A DNA stretch of 64,000 bases, from the NCBI GenBank assembly GCA_036675475.1, contig JAKFEY010000001.1, forward strand, positions 1-64,000. Direction: 5' to 3'. Shown piece after piece: positions 17,224 to 25,513 of the stretch (within the stretch, counting starts at the first letter, position 1; each line of letters begins with the position of its first letter). Under the pieces are notes generated by a model, which was not told the DNA's origin, did no database searches, and saw only the letters and a list, made by a program, of their open reading frames with translations. The translations under genes were made by a program, and so were the position numbers. Source of the stretch: JALYRV01 sp036675475 (lineage in GTDB: Bacteria; Acidobacteriota; Vicinamibacteria; Vicinamibacterales; SCN-69-37).

Positions 17224-19533
17224 TTGCCTAATCCACGAAAGACCTCACCCTCACCAGCCCTGAAGCGCTTCGCTGTTCTCGGCAATCATCTGCCGCGCCA
17301 GTGCGGCATCGCCACGTTCACCACCCACATCGCCGACGCGCTGGCGGCTGAGCTGCCGTCGGCCGACGGCTTCGTCCTCGCCGTCAACGACGCCGGCCGG
17401 CGCCATGCCTATCCGTCGCGCGTGCGCTTCGAAATCAAGGAAAGCGATCTGGCGTCCTACCGGCGCGCGGCCGACTATCTGAACGTCAATCGCGTGGACG
17501 TGCTGTCAGTGCAGCACGAGTACGGCATCTTCGGCGGCGAGGCAGGCGCGCACGTGCTGCCGCTGCTCGCCGGGCTGCGCATGCCGATCGTCACGACCCT
17601 GCACACGATTCTGTCGGAACCGAATGACGCGCAGCGCGCGGTGCTCGACGAGGTGATTCGCCTGTCCGAGCGCCTGATCGTCATGAGCCAGACCGGCGCG
17701 GACCTCCTCATGCGCGTGCACGGCGTCAGCGCGCGGCAGATCGATCTGATCCCGCACGGCATCCCGCAGGTGCCGCCGGCCGGGAAGAGCAAGCAGCGGC
17801 TCGGCGTCGACGGCAAGACGGTGATTCTGACGTTCGGCCTGCTGTCGCCCGACAAGGGCATCGAGTACGTCATCGACGCGATGCCGGAGATTCTTGCCGC
17901 CCATCCCGACACGGTCTATATCGTGCTCGGCGCCACGCATCCGCATGTCGTGGAGCGCGAGGGCGAAGCCTACCGCCTCATGCTCGAGGCGCGCGCGCAG
18001 AAGCTGGGCGTCGGCGCGAGCATGATCTTTCACAACCGGTTCGTCAGCCAGGAGGAGCTCGTCGAGTTTCTCTCGGCCACCGACATCTACATCACGCCGT
18101 ACCTGAATCCCGCGCAGATCACCTCGGGCACGCTGGCCTACGCGGTGGGGGCGGGCAAGGCGGTCATCTCGACGCCCTACGTGTATGCCCGCGAGCTGCT
18201 TGCGGACGGACGCGGCGTGCTCGTGCCCTGGCGCGACGCCGGCGCGATCGCCCGCGAAGTCAACGCGCTTGCCGGCGACGAGGCGATGCGCAGCGCGATG
18301 TGCGCGCGTGCCGCCGCGCACGGCCTGCGGATGTCGTGGCCCGCCGTCGCGCGCCAGTATGTCGAGAGCTTCATGAAGGCGCGCACACAGCACGCGCGCC
18401 GCAGACGTACGGAGCTGCAGGCCCAGACGCTGGCGGCCCGGCCCGCGGAGCTGCCCGAGATCGACCTGCGGCACGTGCTGGCGATGACCGACGACACCGG
18501 CATGCTGCAGCACGCCGCGTTCAGCATTCCGCGCTACGAAGAGGGCTACTGCATCGACGACAACGCGCGGGCGCTGCTGCTCGCGTCGCTGCTTGGCGAC
18601 GCGGGCACCGACGATCCCGCGACGCTGCGCCGGCTCTCGGCGCGGTATCTGGCGTTCGTGCGATATGCGTTCGATCGCCCGGCCGGCCGGTTCAGGAACT
18701 TCCTCTCGTATTCCCGCGTGTGGCTCGAGCCCGCCGGCTCCGAAGACAGCCACGGCCGCACGCTCTGGGCGCTCGGCGCGTGCGTGGGCCGCGCGAGCGA
18801 TCCGGGGCAGCACAGCCTGGCCGGCGATCTGTTTCAGGCGGCGCTTCCCGCGGTCGCGTCCTTCAGCAGCCCGCGCGCGTGGGCCTACACGCTGCTCGGC
18901 ATCGACGAGTACATGCGCGCCTTCCGCGGCGACAGCAGCATCGAGGCGCTGCGCGCGGATCTCGCCGGCCGGCTGCTCGCGCTCTTCACCCAGTCAAGCG
19001 GCGTCGACTGGCCCTGGTTCGAGGATTCGGTCACCTACTGCAACGCGCGCCTGTCGCAGGCGCTGATTCTGTCGGGCGCGCGCATGCGGCGTCCCGACAT
19101 GGTCGAGGCCGGCCTGCGGTCGCTCGAGTGGCTGGTCTCGGTGCAGGTGTCGGCCGACGGCGACTTTGCCGCGATCGGGTCGAATGGTTTTTACCAGCGG
19201 GGTCAAGCCCCGGCCGCGTTCGATCAGCAGCCGGTGGAGGCGTGCGCCACGGCCTCTGCCTGTCTCGAAGCCTACCGCGTGACCCGCGAGCCGCAATGGC
19301 TGGCGCGCGGCCAGCGCGCGTTTGCGTGGTTCCTCGGCCAGAACCATCTGCACCTCTGGCCGTACGACGCCTCAACGGGCGGCTGCCGCGACGGCCTGCA
19401 CCGCGATCGCATGAACATGAACCAGGGCGCCGAGTCGACGCTGTCATTCCTGATGGCCCTTCACGAGATGCGCGTCAGCGAACGCGTCGCGCCACGTCCC
19501 ATCCTCGCGCTCGTTCCGCAGCTCACCACATGA
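17224..19533 (+). CDS. GT4-family glycosyltransferase with C-terminal alpha/alpha domain
   Basis: The protein has 769 residues and a probable TTG start. Residues about 15-390 form a GT-B glycosyltransferase: N-terminal NHLPRQCGIATFTTHIADAL, a Rossmann-like middle with TLHTILSEP and LIPHGIP, and a C-terminal nucleotide-sugar domain with FGLLSPDKGIEYVIDAM and the ITPYLNP...SGTLAYAVGAGKAVIST stretch. Residues about 400-769 form a helical (alpha/alpha)6-like domain resembling glycoside-processing barrels (ALGACVGRA, EDSVTYCNARLSQALI). The next gene overlaps by 4 nt and encodes a GH130 enzyme. Synthesis or turnover of a mannose-containing glycan or glycoside is a reasonable inference. Cytosolic. 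Confidence 0.88.
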   Translation: MPNPRKTSPSPALKRFAVLGNHLPRQCGIATFTTHIADALAAELPSADGFVLAVNDAGRRHAYPSRVRFEIKESDLASYRRAADYLNVNRVDVLSVQHEYGIFGGEAGAHVLPLLAGLRMPIVTTLHTILSEPNDAQRAVLDEVIRLSERLIVMSQTGADLLMRVHGVSARQIDLIPHGIPQVPPAGKSKQRLGVDGKTVILTFGLLSPDKGIEYVIDAMPEILAAHPDTVYIVLGATHPHVVEREGEAYRLMLEARAQKLGVGASMIFHNRFVSQEELVEFLSATDIYITPYLNPAQITSGTLAYAVGAGKAVISTPYVYARELLADGRGVLVPWRDAGAIAREVNALAGDEAMRSAMCARAAAHGLRMSWPAVARQYVESFMKARTQHARRRRTELQAQTLAARPAELPEIDLRHVLAMTDDTGMLQHAAFSIPRYEEGYCIDDNARALLLASLLGDAGTDDPATLRRLSARYLAFVRYAFDRPAGRFRNFLSYSRVWLEPAGSEDSHGRTLWALGACVGRASDPGQHSLAGDLFQAALPAVASFSSPRAWAYTLLGIDEYMRAFRGDSSIEALRADLAGRLLALFTQSSGVDWPWFEDSVTYCNARLSQALILSGARMRRPDMVEAGLRSLEWLVSVQVSADGDFAAIGSNGFYQRGQAPAAFDQQPVEACATASACLEAYRVTREPQWLARGQRAFAWFLGQNHLHLWPYDASTGGCRDGLHRDRMNMNQGAESTLSFLMALHEMRVSERVAPRPILALVPQLTT

Positions 19534-20507
19534 CATCAACCCTGACGACGTACGAGACGCTGTTTCAGCGCCACGCGAACAATCCCATCCTGACGGCGGC
19601 CGACTGGCCGTACGCCGTCCACAGCGTGTTCAACCCCGGGGCCACACGCCTTCGCGACGGCACGACGCTGCTGTTGTGCCGCGTCGAAGATCGCCGCGGC
19701 CTCTCGCATCTGTGCGCGGCGCGCTCCGTCAACGGCATCGACGGGTGGGTGATTGACGAGGCGCCGACGTTCCCGGCCGATCCCGCCAATCATCCCGAAG
19801 AGCTGTGGGGCGTCGAGGACCCGCGCATCACGTTCGTCGACGAGTTGGGGAAGTACGTCATCGCCTACACGGCCTTCAGCCGCGGCGGTCCGGGCGTCGC
19901 CCTCGCGCTGACAACCGATTTCCGCACGTTCGAGCGGCTCGGCCTCGTGATGCAGCCCGACGACAAGGACGCCGCGCTCATGCCGCGCCGCATCAACGGC
20001 TGCTTCGCGCTGATCCATCGTCCGGTCACGGAGTCCGGGGCGCATGTCTGGCTGTCGATGTCGCCCGACCTCACCAACTGGGGCACGCACACCCTGATGC
20101 TGCCGGCCCGGCGCGGAGGCTGGTGGGACGCCAATCGCGTGGGCCTGTCGCCGCCGCTGATCGAAACGCCGCGCGGCTGGCTGATGATCTATCACGGCGT
20201 GAAGCGCACGGGCGCCGGCTGCCTGTATCGCATGGGCGCCGCGCTGTTCGACCTCGAGACCGCGCAGACATGCCTGCTGCGCGGCGACGAGTGGATCTTC
20301 GGCCCCGAAACGCCATACGAACGCGAAGGGGACGTCGGCTACGTCGCCTTCTCGTGCGGTTACACGATTGACGATGATGGCGACGGGCTGAATCTGTATT
20401 ACGGAGCGGCCGACACGAGCATCGCGGTGGCGAAAGGCAGCATCAGCCGGCTGCTCGCATGGCTCGACGAGCACGGCGACGACAGGCTCGACAGCTCGAT
20501 GCGCTAG
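19530..20507 (+). CDS. GH130 family glycosidase/phosphorylase
   Basis: The protein has 325 residues and lacks a signal peptide. It is a five-bladed propeller with the GH130 hallmarks: NPGATRL...LLCRVEDRRG, WGVEDPRITF, the GGWWDANRVGLSPP stretch and YHGVKRT. GH130 members phosphorolyse or hydrolyse beta-mannosides, giving mannose-1-phosphate and a shortened acceptor. The ATGA overlap with the GT4 gene implies coupled expression and a shared glycan pathway. Its TAG overlaps the stop of the convergent oxidoreductase gene through CTAG. Confidence 0.9.
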   Translation: MTSTLTTYETLFQRHANNPILTAADWPYAVHSVFNPGATRLRDGTTLLLCRVEDRRGLSHLCAARSVNGIDGWVIDEAPTFPADPANHPEELWGVEDPRITFVDELGKYVIAYTAFSRGGPGVALALTTDFRTFERLGLVMQPDDKDAALMPRRINGCFALIHRPVTESGAHVWLSMSPDLTNWGTHTLMLPARRGGWWDANRVGLSPPLIETPRGWLMIYHGVKRTGAGCLYRMGAALFDLETAQTCLLRGDEWIFGPETPYEREGDVGYVAFSCGYTIDDDGDGLNLYYGAADTSIAVAKGSISRLLAWLDEHGDDRLDSSMR

Positions 20508-21541
20508 AAGGTCAGCACGACCTTGCCGACGTTCTGCCGGCTCTGGATGTAGGCGTGTGCGGCGGCGACGTGCTCGAGCGGGAACGTGCGCGCCACGATC
20601 GGCGTGAGGCGGCCGGCGTCGAACTCCTGCATCAGCATCGCCACGATCGGCGCGAGCTGCTCGCGCTCGGACCACAGATGACCGACGTTCAGGCCGAACA
20701 CGCCGCGATTGCGGTTGATGAGCGAGAAGGCCTTGAAGCGCGGCATCGCCCACAGCGTTTTCAGGATGGTGAGGTAATCGCGCGTGCGCGACGGCGCGAT
20801 GTTCGAGACGCCGAACATCACCAGCCGGCCGAGCGGCGCGAGCAGCGCGTAGCTCGCGGCGAAGCTGTCGCCGCCGAGCGGATCGAGAATCACGTCAACG
20901 CCGCGCCCGCCGGTGAGGCGCGTCACGTCGGCGGCGACGTGCGCCGTGCGGTAGTCGATCAGGTGCTCGAAGCCGAATTGCTGCAGCGCGCCGTGCTTCG
21001 CGGCCGACGCGGTGCCGAACAGCCGCGCGCGCCGCAGCCGTGCCAGCTGCGCCGCCGCAATGCCGACGCCGCCGCCGGCGTTGTGAATCAGCACGGTTTC
21101 GCCGGCCGCCACGTTCGCCATCTTGTAGAGCGCGATTGCCGCGGTGAGATACGTGACGGCGACGCCCGCAGCCTCGGCGTCACTCAAAGAAGATGGCGTG
21201 GGGAAGACGCGCCAGGCCGGCGCCGTCACGAACTCGCTGTAGCCGTTGAACGCGGTGATGGCAATCACCCGCGCGCCTTCGCTGACGCCGGTGACCCCCG
21301 GACCCGCGCGCTCGACGATGCCGGCGACTTCGTAGCCGGGGACGTAGGGCAGTTTCGGGGCGTCGGGATACAAGCCCAGCCGTCCAAGCACATCCGCGAA
21401 GTTCACGCCCGCGGCCCTGACGCGCACGAGCACCTCGCCCGGGCCCGGCTCCGGCACCGGCCGCTGTTCGATCCGGAACACGTCCGGGGCGCCGTTGCGA
21501 GGGATGACCGCTGCGCGCAAGGCGGCAGTATAATTCCGCAC
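20504..21541 (-). CDS. Zinc-free MDR-family quinone oxidoreductase (VAT-1-like)
   Basis: The protein has 345 residues and a probable GTG start. It is a medium-chain dehydrogenase/reductase: N-terminal GroES-like domain (GEVLVRVRAAGVNFADVLGR, then PYVPGYEVAG), an NADPH-binding Rossmann motif HNAGGGVGIAAAQLA, and VDVILDPLGGDSF. The structural and catalytic Zn Cys sets are absent. The VAT-1 subgroup fits best (LGRLVMFG, FSLINRNRGVFGLNVGHLW). It probably reduces quinones or enones with NADPH. The N-terminal codons overlap the promoter of the divergent gene at 21560. Confidence 0.88.
   Translation of the reverse strand: MRNYTAALRAAVIPRNGAPDVFRIEQRPVPEPGPGEVLVRVRAAGVNFADVLGRLGLYPDAPKLPYVPGYEVAGIVERAGPGVTGVSEGARVIAITAFNGYSEFVTAPAWRVFPTPSSLSDAEAAGVAVTYLTAAIALYKMANVAAGETVLIHNAGGGVGIAAAQLARLRRARLFGTASAAKHGALQQFGFEHLIDYRTAHVAADVTRLTGGRGVDVILDPLGGDSFAASYALLAPLGRLVMFGVSNIAPSRTRDYLTILKTLWAMPRFKAFSLINRNRGVFGLNVGHLWSEREQLAPIVAMLMQEFDAGRLTPIVARTFPLEHVAAAHAYIQSRQNVGKVVLTF
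21529..21534 (+). promoter_or_regulatory. Consensus -10 box (TATAAT)
   Basis: A perfect TATAAT lies 25 nt before the ATG at 21560, leaving room for the AGGAGGGG ribosome site. It is an ordinary leadered promoter, in contrast to the leaderless candidates. It lies inside the first codons of the divergent oxidoreductase gene. No clear -35. Confidence 0.6.
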
Positions 21542-21559
21542 CCATTAGGAGGGGTTTCC

Positions 21560-21907
21560 ATGCGCAGATTCGCGCCGTATTTCCTGACCCTGGCGCTTGC
21601 CGGGCTCGTCATCGCCCCCGTGGCCGCGCAGGCCACCGACGAGAAGACCATCAAGGGCGAAGTCATCGACATGAAGTGCCATCAGGGCAAGGGCCACGAG
21701 GCCTGCGCCACCAGCTGCGTCCGGCGCGGCGAGCAGGCCGCCATCAAGGTCGGCGAAGAGGTCTACGTGATCGTCGGTGACTTCACGGCCGACAAGAACG
21801 CGAAGCTGGTGGAGTTTGTCGCCAAGGACGTCGAGGCGACGGGCAAGATCGGCGAGAAGGACGGCCACAAGACGATCGCGGTCACCAAGATCGCGTTAGC
21901 GAAGTAG
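21560..21907 (+). CDS. Small secreted Cys-containing protein
   Basis: The protein has 115 residues, starts at an ATG with AGGAGGGG upstream, and has a signal peptide (MRRFAPYFLTLALAGLVIAPVAAQA). The mature part opens IKGEVIDMKCHQGKGHEACATSCVRRGE, with three Cys and two His in about 16 residues, then a small beta-barrel-like segment. The Cys/His cluster could bind a metal or form a disulfide. Similar short periplasmic proteins occur in acidobacteria. No function is known. Confidence 0.78.
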   Translation: MRRFAPYFLTLALAGLVIAPVAAQATDEKTIKGEVIDMKCHQGKGHEACATSCVRRGEQAAIKVGEEVYVIVGDFTADKNAKLVEFVAKDVEATGKIGEKDGHKTIAVTKIALAK

Positions 21908-21908
21908 C

Positions 21909-21970
21909 GCAGGCCTTTAGGCCTGCGGTCGGGCCTTTAGGCCTGCGGTCGGGCCTTTAGGTCTGCGGTC
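21909..21970. repeat. Three 20-bp tandem palindromic units
   Basis: A full palindrome GCAGGCCTTTAGGCCTGC (21909-21926) begins three tandem 20-bp units GGGCCTTTAGGCCTGCGGTC (21911, 21931, 21951), the last with one change. They lie directly after a stop codon. They could form alternative hairpins at the mRNA end. Confidence 0.85.
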
Positions 21971-21995
21971 CGCCCGAGGGGGTTGCGGCGGCTGG

Positions 21996-22001
21996 TACAC
22001 T
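21996..22001 (+). promoter_or_regulatory. Candidate -10 box for the DUF5715-like gene
   Basis: TACACT ends 7 nt before the ATG at 22009, with no ribosome site between. Confidence 0.45.
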
Positions 22002-22008
22002 ACTGACC

Positions 22009-22761
22009 ATGCCGCCGTTGCTCCCTCGGACCGCAGCATGCCTGGCCGTCACCCTGCTGGCCGGAGTCGCCGCGGCGCCGGCTTCCGCGCAGAGCCTGCG
22101 CGGCAGCCGCGCGTCACTCGACCGCCAGAACCGGGAAGCCCGCCAGCACGATTTCACCTTCCTCCGCCGTCCCTCGCAGCTCGAACGCTTCGAAGACGCG
22201 GGCCTGCTCGTGCCGCTCGAAGGCGGCCGGCATTACCGGCTGCACGATGTCTCGTTCAACGTCGCGCGCCCGGAAGTGAAACTCTTCGTCGAGCGCCTCT
22301 CGGGGCAGTACGCCACCGCCTGCGGCGAGCCCCTCATCGTCACCAGCCTCACGCGGCCGACCACGCTGCAGCCCGTCAACGCTTCGCCGCGATCGGTGCA
22401 CCCGACCGGGATGGCGATGGACCTGCGCGTGCCCGAGGGCAAGTGCCGGCGCTGGCTGGAAAAGACGCTGCTGTCGCTCGAGCGCTCGCGTGTGCTCGAG
22501 GCCACGCTCGAGCGGCGTCCGCTGCACTTTCATGTGGCGGTGTTTCCGGATGAGTATCTGGCGTATGTCGCGCGCACGACCGGGCGCAGCCAGGCGTCGC
22601 TGCTGGCGACGGTGACGGGAGCGGAGCAGCACACGGTGCGCCGCTCCGAGACATTGTGGGCGATCGCCCGGCGCTACGACACCACGCCGGCCGCCATCCG
22701 CAAGGCCAACGGCCTGACGTCGAACGTCATCAAGCCCGGCCAGACACTCGTGATTCGGTAA
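22009..22761 (+). CDS. DUF5715/M15-like peptidase with C-terminal LysM domain
   Basis: The protein has 250 residues and a signal peptide ending in APASAQS. The central domain has the zinc-peptidase-like pattern of DUF5715/M15 carboxypeptidases: VTSLTRPTTLQP, SVHPTGMAMDLRVP and LHFHVAVFPDEY. The His/Asp and His-x-His residues would bind zinc and cut peptidoglycan stem peptides. The last 45 residues form a LysM domain (HTVRRSETLWAIARRYDTTPAAIRKANGL). It therefore probably trims or remodels cell wall in the periplasm. The 3' end overlaps the convergent argF by 32 nt. Confidence 0.85.
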   Translation: MPPLLPRTAACLAVTLLAGVAAAPASAQSLRGSRASLDRQNREARQHDFTFLRRPSQLERFEDAGLLVPLEGGRHYRLHDVSFNVARPEVKLFVERLSGQYATACGEPLIVTSLTRPTTLQPVNASPRSVHPTGMAMDLRVPEGKCRRWLEKTLLSLERSRVLEATLERRPLHFHVAVFPDEYLAYVARTTGRSQASLLATVTGAEQHTVRRSETLWAIARRYDTTPAAIRKANGLTSNVIKPGQTLVIR

Positions 22762-23707
22762 CAAGCATCGCGAGCAGCGCCTTCTGCGTGTGCAGGCGGT
22801 TTTCGGCCTGATCGAACACGATTGAGCGCGCGCTGTCGATCACGGCGTCGGTGACCTCGTCGCCGCGATGCGCGGGCAGGCAGTGCATGAACGACGCCTG
22901 CTCGCCGGCTGCGCGCATCAGCGCCTCGTTCACCTGATACGGCCGGAAGATCGCGTCGCGCACGCCGGCTTCATTCTCCTGGCCCATCGACGCCCACACG
23001 TCGGTATAGACCGCATCGGCGCCGGCGACCGCCTCAACCGGATCGCTCGTCAGCAGGAGCTGCGCGCCGTGCGCCGCGCGCGCGCGGGCCGCCTCGGCCA
23101 CATTCGCAGGCAGTTGATACCCGTTCGGCGAGCCGATGCGCACGTTCACGCCCAGCATCAGGCCGGCCTGCGCGAGCGAGGCCGCCACGTTGTTGCCGTC
23201 GCCGACATAGGCGAGCGTCGCGCCCTCCAGCGAGCCGAGCTGCTCGCGCAGCGTGAGCATGTCGGCCAGCGCCTGGCACGGATGCTCCTCGTTGGTGAGC
23301 GCGTTGACCACGTGCATGCGCGGCGCGGCCGCCGCGAATTCCGCGAGGCGCGCCTGCTCGTACGTGCGCACCACACACGCCGACACCCAGCGCTCGAGAT
23401 TGCGCGCCACGTCGGCCAGCGACTCGCGGCCGCCGAGCGCCACGTCGGCCGGCGGTTCGATGACGTCGCCGCCCAGCTCGCGCACCGCGATCGTGAACGT
23501 CGACCGCGTGCGCAGCGACGGCTTCTCGAACAGCAGCGCCACGTGCTGCCCCTCGAAAATCCTACCCGGTTGAATATTCCCGGTTGCCCGTGCGGCCTTC
23601 ATCTCCGCGGCCAGATCGAGGCACGCCCGCAGCGCCGCCGGCGAGAGATCGAGCACCGAGAGGAAGTCTTTCGGCGTGTCCACCGCCACCGCAACAGCTC
23701 GCGTCAT
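22730..23707 (-). CDS. argF: Ornithine carbamoyltransferase
   Basis: The protein has 325 residues from the ATG at 23707, which overlaps the argJ stop by 4 nt. It transfers the carbamoyl group of carbamoyl phosphate to ornithine, giving citrulline. The carbamoyl-phosphate loop SLRTRS is at about 64-69. HPCQALAD and the ornithine-binding FMHCLPAHRGDEV follow in order. It is the last gene of the argCBDAJF operon. The HCLP motif and ArgJ nearby favour ornithine over N-acetylornithine as substrate. Confidence 0.93.
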   Translation of the reverse strand: MTRAVAVAVDTPKDFLSVLDLSPAALRACLDLAAEMKAARATGNIQPGRIFEGQHVALLFEKPSLRTRSTFTIAVRELGGDVIEPPADVALGGRESLADVARNLERWVSACVVRTYEQARLAEFAAAAPRMHVVNALTNEEHPCQALADMLTLREQLGSLEGATLAYVGDGNNVAASLAQAGLMLGVNVRIGSPNGYQLPANVAEAARARAAHGAQLLLTSDPVEAVAGADAVYTDVWASMGQENEAGVRDAIFRPYQVNEALMRAAGEQASFMHCLPAHRGDEVTDAVIDSARSIVFDQAENRLHTQKALLAMLVTESRVSGRA

Positions 23708-24921
23708 GTTCTGTACTCCGCATTGATGCGCACGTAGTCCGCACTGAAATCGCACGTCCACATCGTCGCGGCGTGCGAGCCCATCCCCAGGTCGATCGTG
23801 ATCGCGATGTCCTTCTGTTTCAGGACCTCCGCGGCCTCATCGGCGCGTTCGTCGAATGGGCGCCCTTTCACGAACAATTCGACCGGGCCGATCGCGACGG
23901 ACGTGCGCTCGAGCACGAAGGCGCTGCCGGATCGTCCGGCCGCGGCCACAAGGCGGCCCCAGTTCGGGTCGCCGCCATGGATGGCCGTCTTCACGAGCGG
24001 CGAGTTCGCGATCGTGCGCGCGGCCAGCCACGCGTCGCGTTCCGTCTCGGCGCCGCGCACCGTGATGGCCACCAGCTTCGTCGCGCCCTCGCCGCCACGC
24101 ACGATCTCGCGCGCCAGGTGGCCCGCCACGTCAATCAGCGCGGCCGCGAAGTCATCGAGGTCGCGCTCGCGAATCGCCGCGCCGCCGGCCCCGCTCGCGA
24201 GCAGGAACACGCAGTCGTTGGTCGAGCACTCGCCGTCGACGGTGATCGCGTTGAACGTCACGTCCACCGCCTTCACCAGCGCCCGCTGCAGCAGCTCGGG
24301 CTCAACCTCCGCATCCGTCGTCAGAAACGCGAGCATGGTCGCCATGCGCGGCTCGATCATGCCGCTGCCTTTGGCGATGCCGCCGACACGAAACATGCGG
24401 CCGTCGGGCAGCGTGCACTCGATCGCGCGCGCCTTCGGGAACGGATCGGTGGTCATGATGGCCAGCGACGCCTGATCGCCGGCGTCAGCCGCGCGCGCCG
24501 CCGCGGCCTGCCGGATGCCGGCGCGCACGTTGTCCATCGGCAGCGCGACGCCGATCACGCCGGTCGACGCCACGAGCACTTCCTCAGGCACGCAGCCGAG
24601 CAGCGACGCCGTGAGCGAGACCATCTCAGACGCGTCGGCCGCGCCCTTCTCGCCCGTGCACGCGTTCGCGCATCCGGCGTTGGCGACGATGGCCTGCGCG
24701 CGGCCGCCCGAGGCCTGGAGATTTGCCATCGACAACAGGACGGGCGCCGCCTTCGCCTTGTTGATGGTGAAGACGGCCGCCGCCGCGCAGTCGGCGGCGG
24801 CCGCGATCAGCGCCACGTCGGGATTGCCGTTCTTCTTGATCCCGGCGGCCACGCCCGCGGCGGTGAAGCCGGCGGGCGCCGTCACCGCACCGGGAATCCC
24901 GGTGATGCGGATGTCGCTCAC
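23704..24921 (-). CDS. argJ: Bifunctional ornithine acetyltransferase / N-acetylglutamate synthase
   Basis: The protein has 405 residues from the GTG at 24921, one base after the argA stop. It moves the acetyl group from N-acetylornithine to glutamate, closing the cyclic arginine pathway, and in many species also uses acetyl-CoA. The self-cleavage and nucleophile Thr lie in KGSGMIEPRMATML. CTGEKGAADASEM and TVDGECSTNDCV are the other conserved blocks. The active enzyme is made of alpha and beta chains split before that Thr. It overlaps argF by 4 nt. Confidence 0.93.
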   Translation of the reverse strand: MSDIRITGIPGAVTAPAGFTAAGVAAGIKKNGNPDVALIAAAADCAAAAVFTINKAKAAPVLLSMANLQASGGRAQAIVANAGCANACTGEKGAADASEMVSLTASLLGCVPEEVLVASTGVIGVALPMDNVRAGIRQAAAARAADAGDQASLAIMTTDPFPKARAIECTLPDGRMFRVGGIAKGSGMIEPRMATMLAFLTTDAEVEPELLQRALVKAVDVTFNAITVDGECSTNDCVFLLASGAGGAAIRERDLDDFAAALIDVAGHLAREIVRGGEGATKLVAITVRGAETERDAWLAARTIANSPLVKTAIHGGDPNWGRLVAAAGRSGSAFVLERTSVAIGPVELFVKGRPFDERADEAAEVLKQKDIAITIDLGMGSHAATMWTCDFSADYVRINAEYRT

Positions 24922-24922
24922 G

Positions 24923-25513
24923 TCAGGCGGCGCTCGCCACGAGGCTCGCCTGGCCGTTGCGCAGCGCACCGGCCATCAGATCGAGCGGCAGCAGCATCGC
25001 GTACTGCTCGCACCGGCGAAAGAACGCGCACGACGTGCAGTCGGCCTGAATCTTCTCGGGCAGCCACGTGTGCGGCACGATCGAGAACCCCTGACGCACG
25101 AAGAACCCCGGGCTGTGCGTGAACGCGCAGATGGACAGATAGCCGGCGTCGCGCGCCGCCGTGACGAGCGCCGCCGTGAGATCCGCGGCCACGCCGCCGC
25201 CGCGATGATCCCGATCGACGACCAGCGAGCGCACCTCGGCCACCTGCGACGACAGCTTCATCAGCTCCGCGCACGCGATGATGCACCCGTCCTCTTTCCG
25301 CGGCGGGGCCGCCTGCACCCCGCCTGGCTCGGCCGCTCGCAGGGCCCCACCGCCCCGCTCCGCGGCCTCGCAGATCACGATGAAGCGGTCGGCATGCGTC
25401 TCGAGCTCGGCGAGCGAGCGGGGCAGCAGATGCCCTTCGAGGCGATGCGCTTCAATCAGCGCGAACAGGGCCGGCGCTTCCGCGCGATCGGCGTAGCGGA
25501 TGGTCTTCGTCAT
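24923..25513 (-). CDS. argA: N-acetylglutamate synthase, short GNAT type
   Basis: The protein has 196 residues: a GNAT acetyltransferase without the amino-acid-kinase domain of classical ArgA. GHLLPRS near the N-terminus, VAEVRSLVVDRDHRGGGVAADL (acetyl-CoA loop), SPGFFVRQGF, and the C-terminal Cys cluster KIQADCTSCAFFRRC identify the short ArgA type. It makes N-acetylglutamate from glutamate and acetyl-CoA. It sits between argD and argJ with a 4-nt overlap to argD. About 22 extra residues (AERGGGALRAAEPGGVQAA and following) replace the usual short loop in front of the core strand. Confidence 0.85.
   Translation of the reverse strand: MTKTIRYADRAEAPALFALIEAHRLEGHLLPRSLAELETHADRFIVICEAAERGGGALRAAEPGGVQAAPPRKEDGCIIACAELMKLSSQVAEVRSLVVDRDHRGGGVAADLTAALVTAARDAGYLSICAFTHSPGFFVRQGFSIVPHTWLPEKIQADCTSCAFFRRCEQYAMLLPLDLMAGALRNGQASLVASAA

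Noticed and set aside
21909..21970. Possible CRISPR array
   Set aside because: The three 20-bp units are directly adjacent, have no spacers, and are part of the palindrome family seen elsewhere. No cas genes are present.
22730..23707. N-acetylornithine carbamoyltransferase
   Set aside because: The operon contains argJ, which makes free ornithine, and the motifs are of the ordinary HCLP ornithine type.
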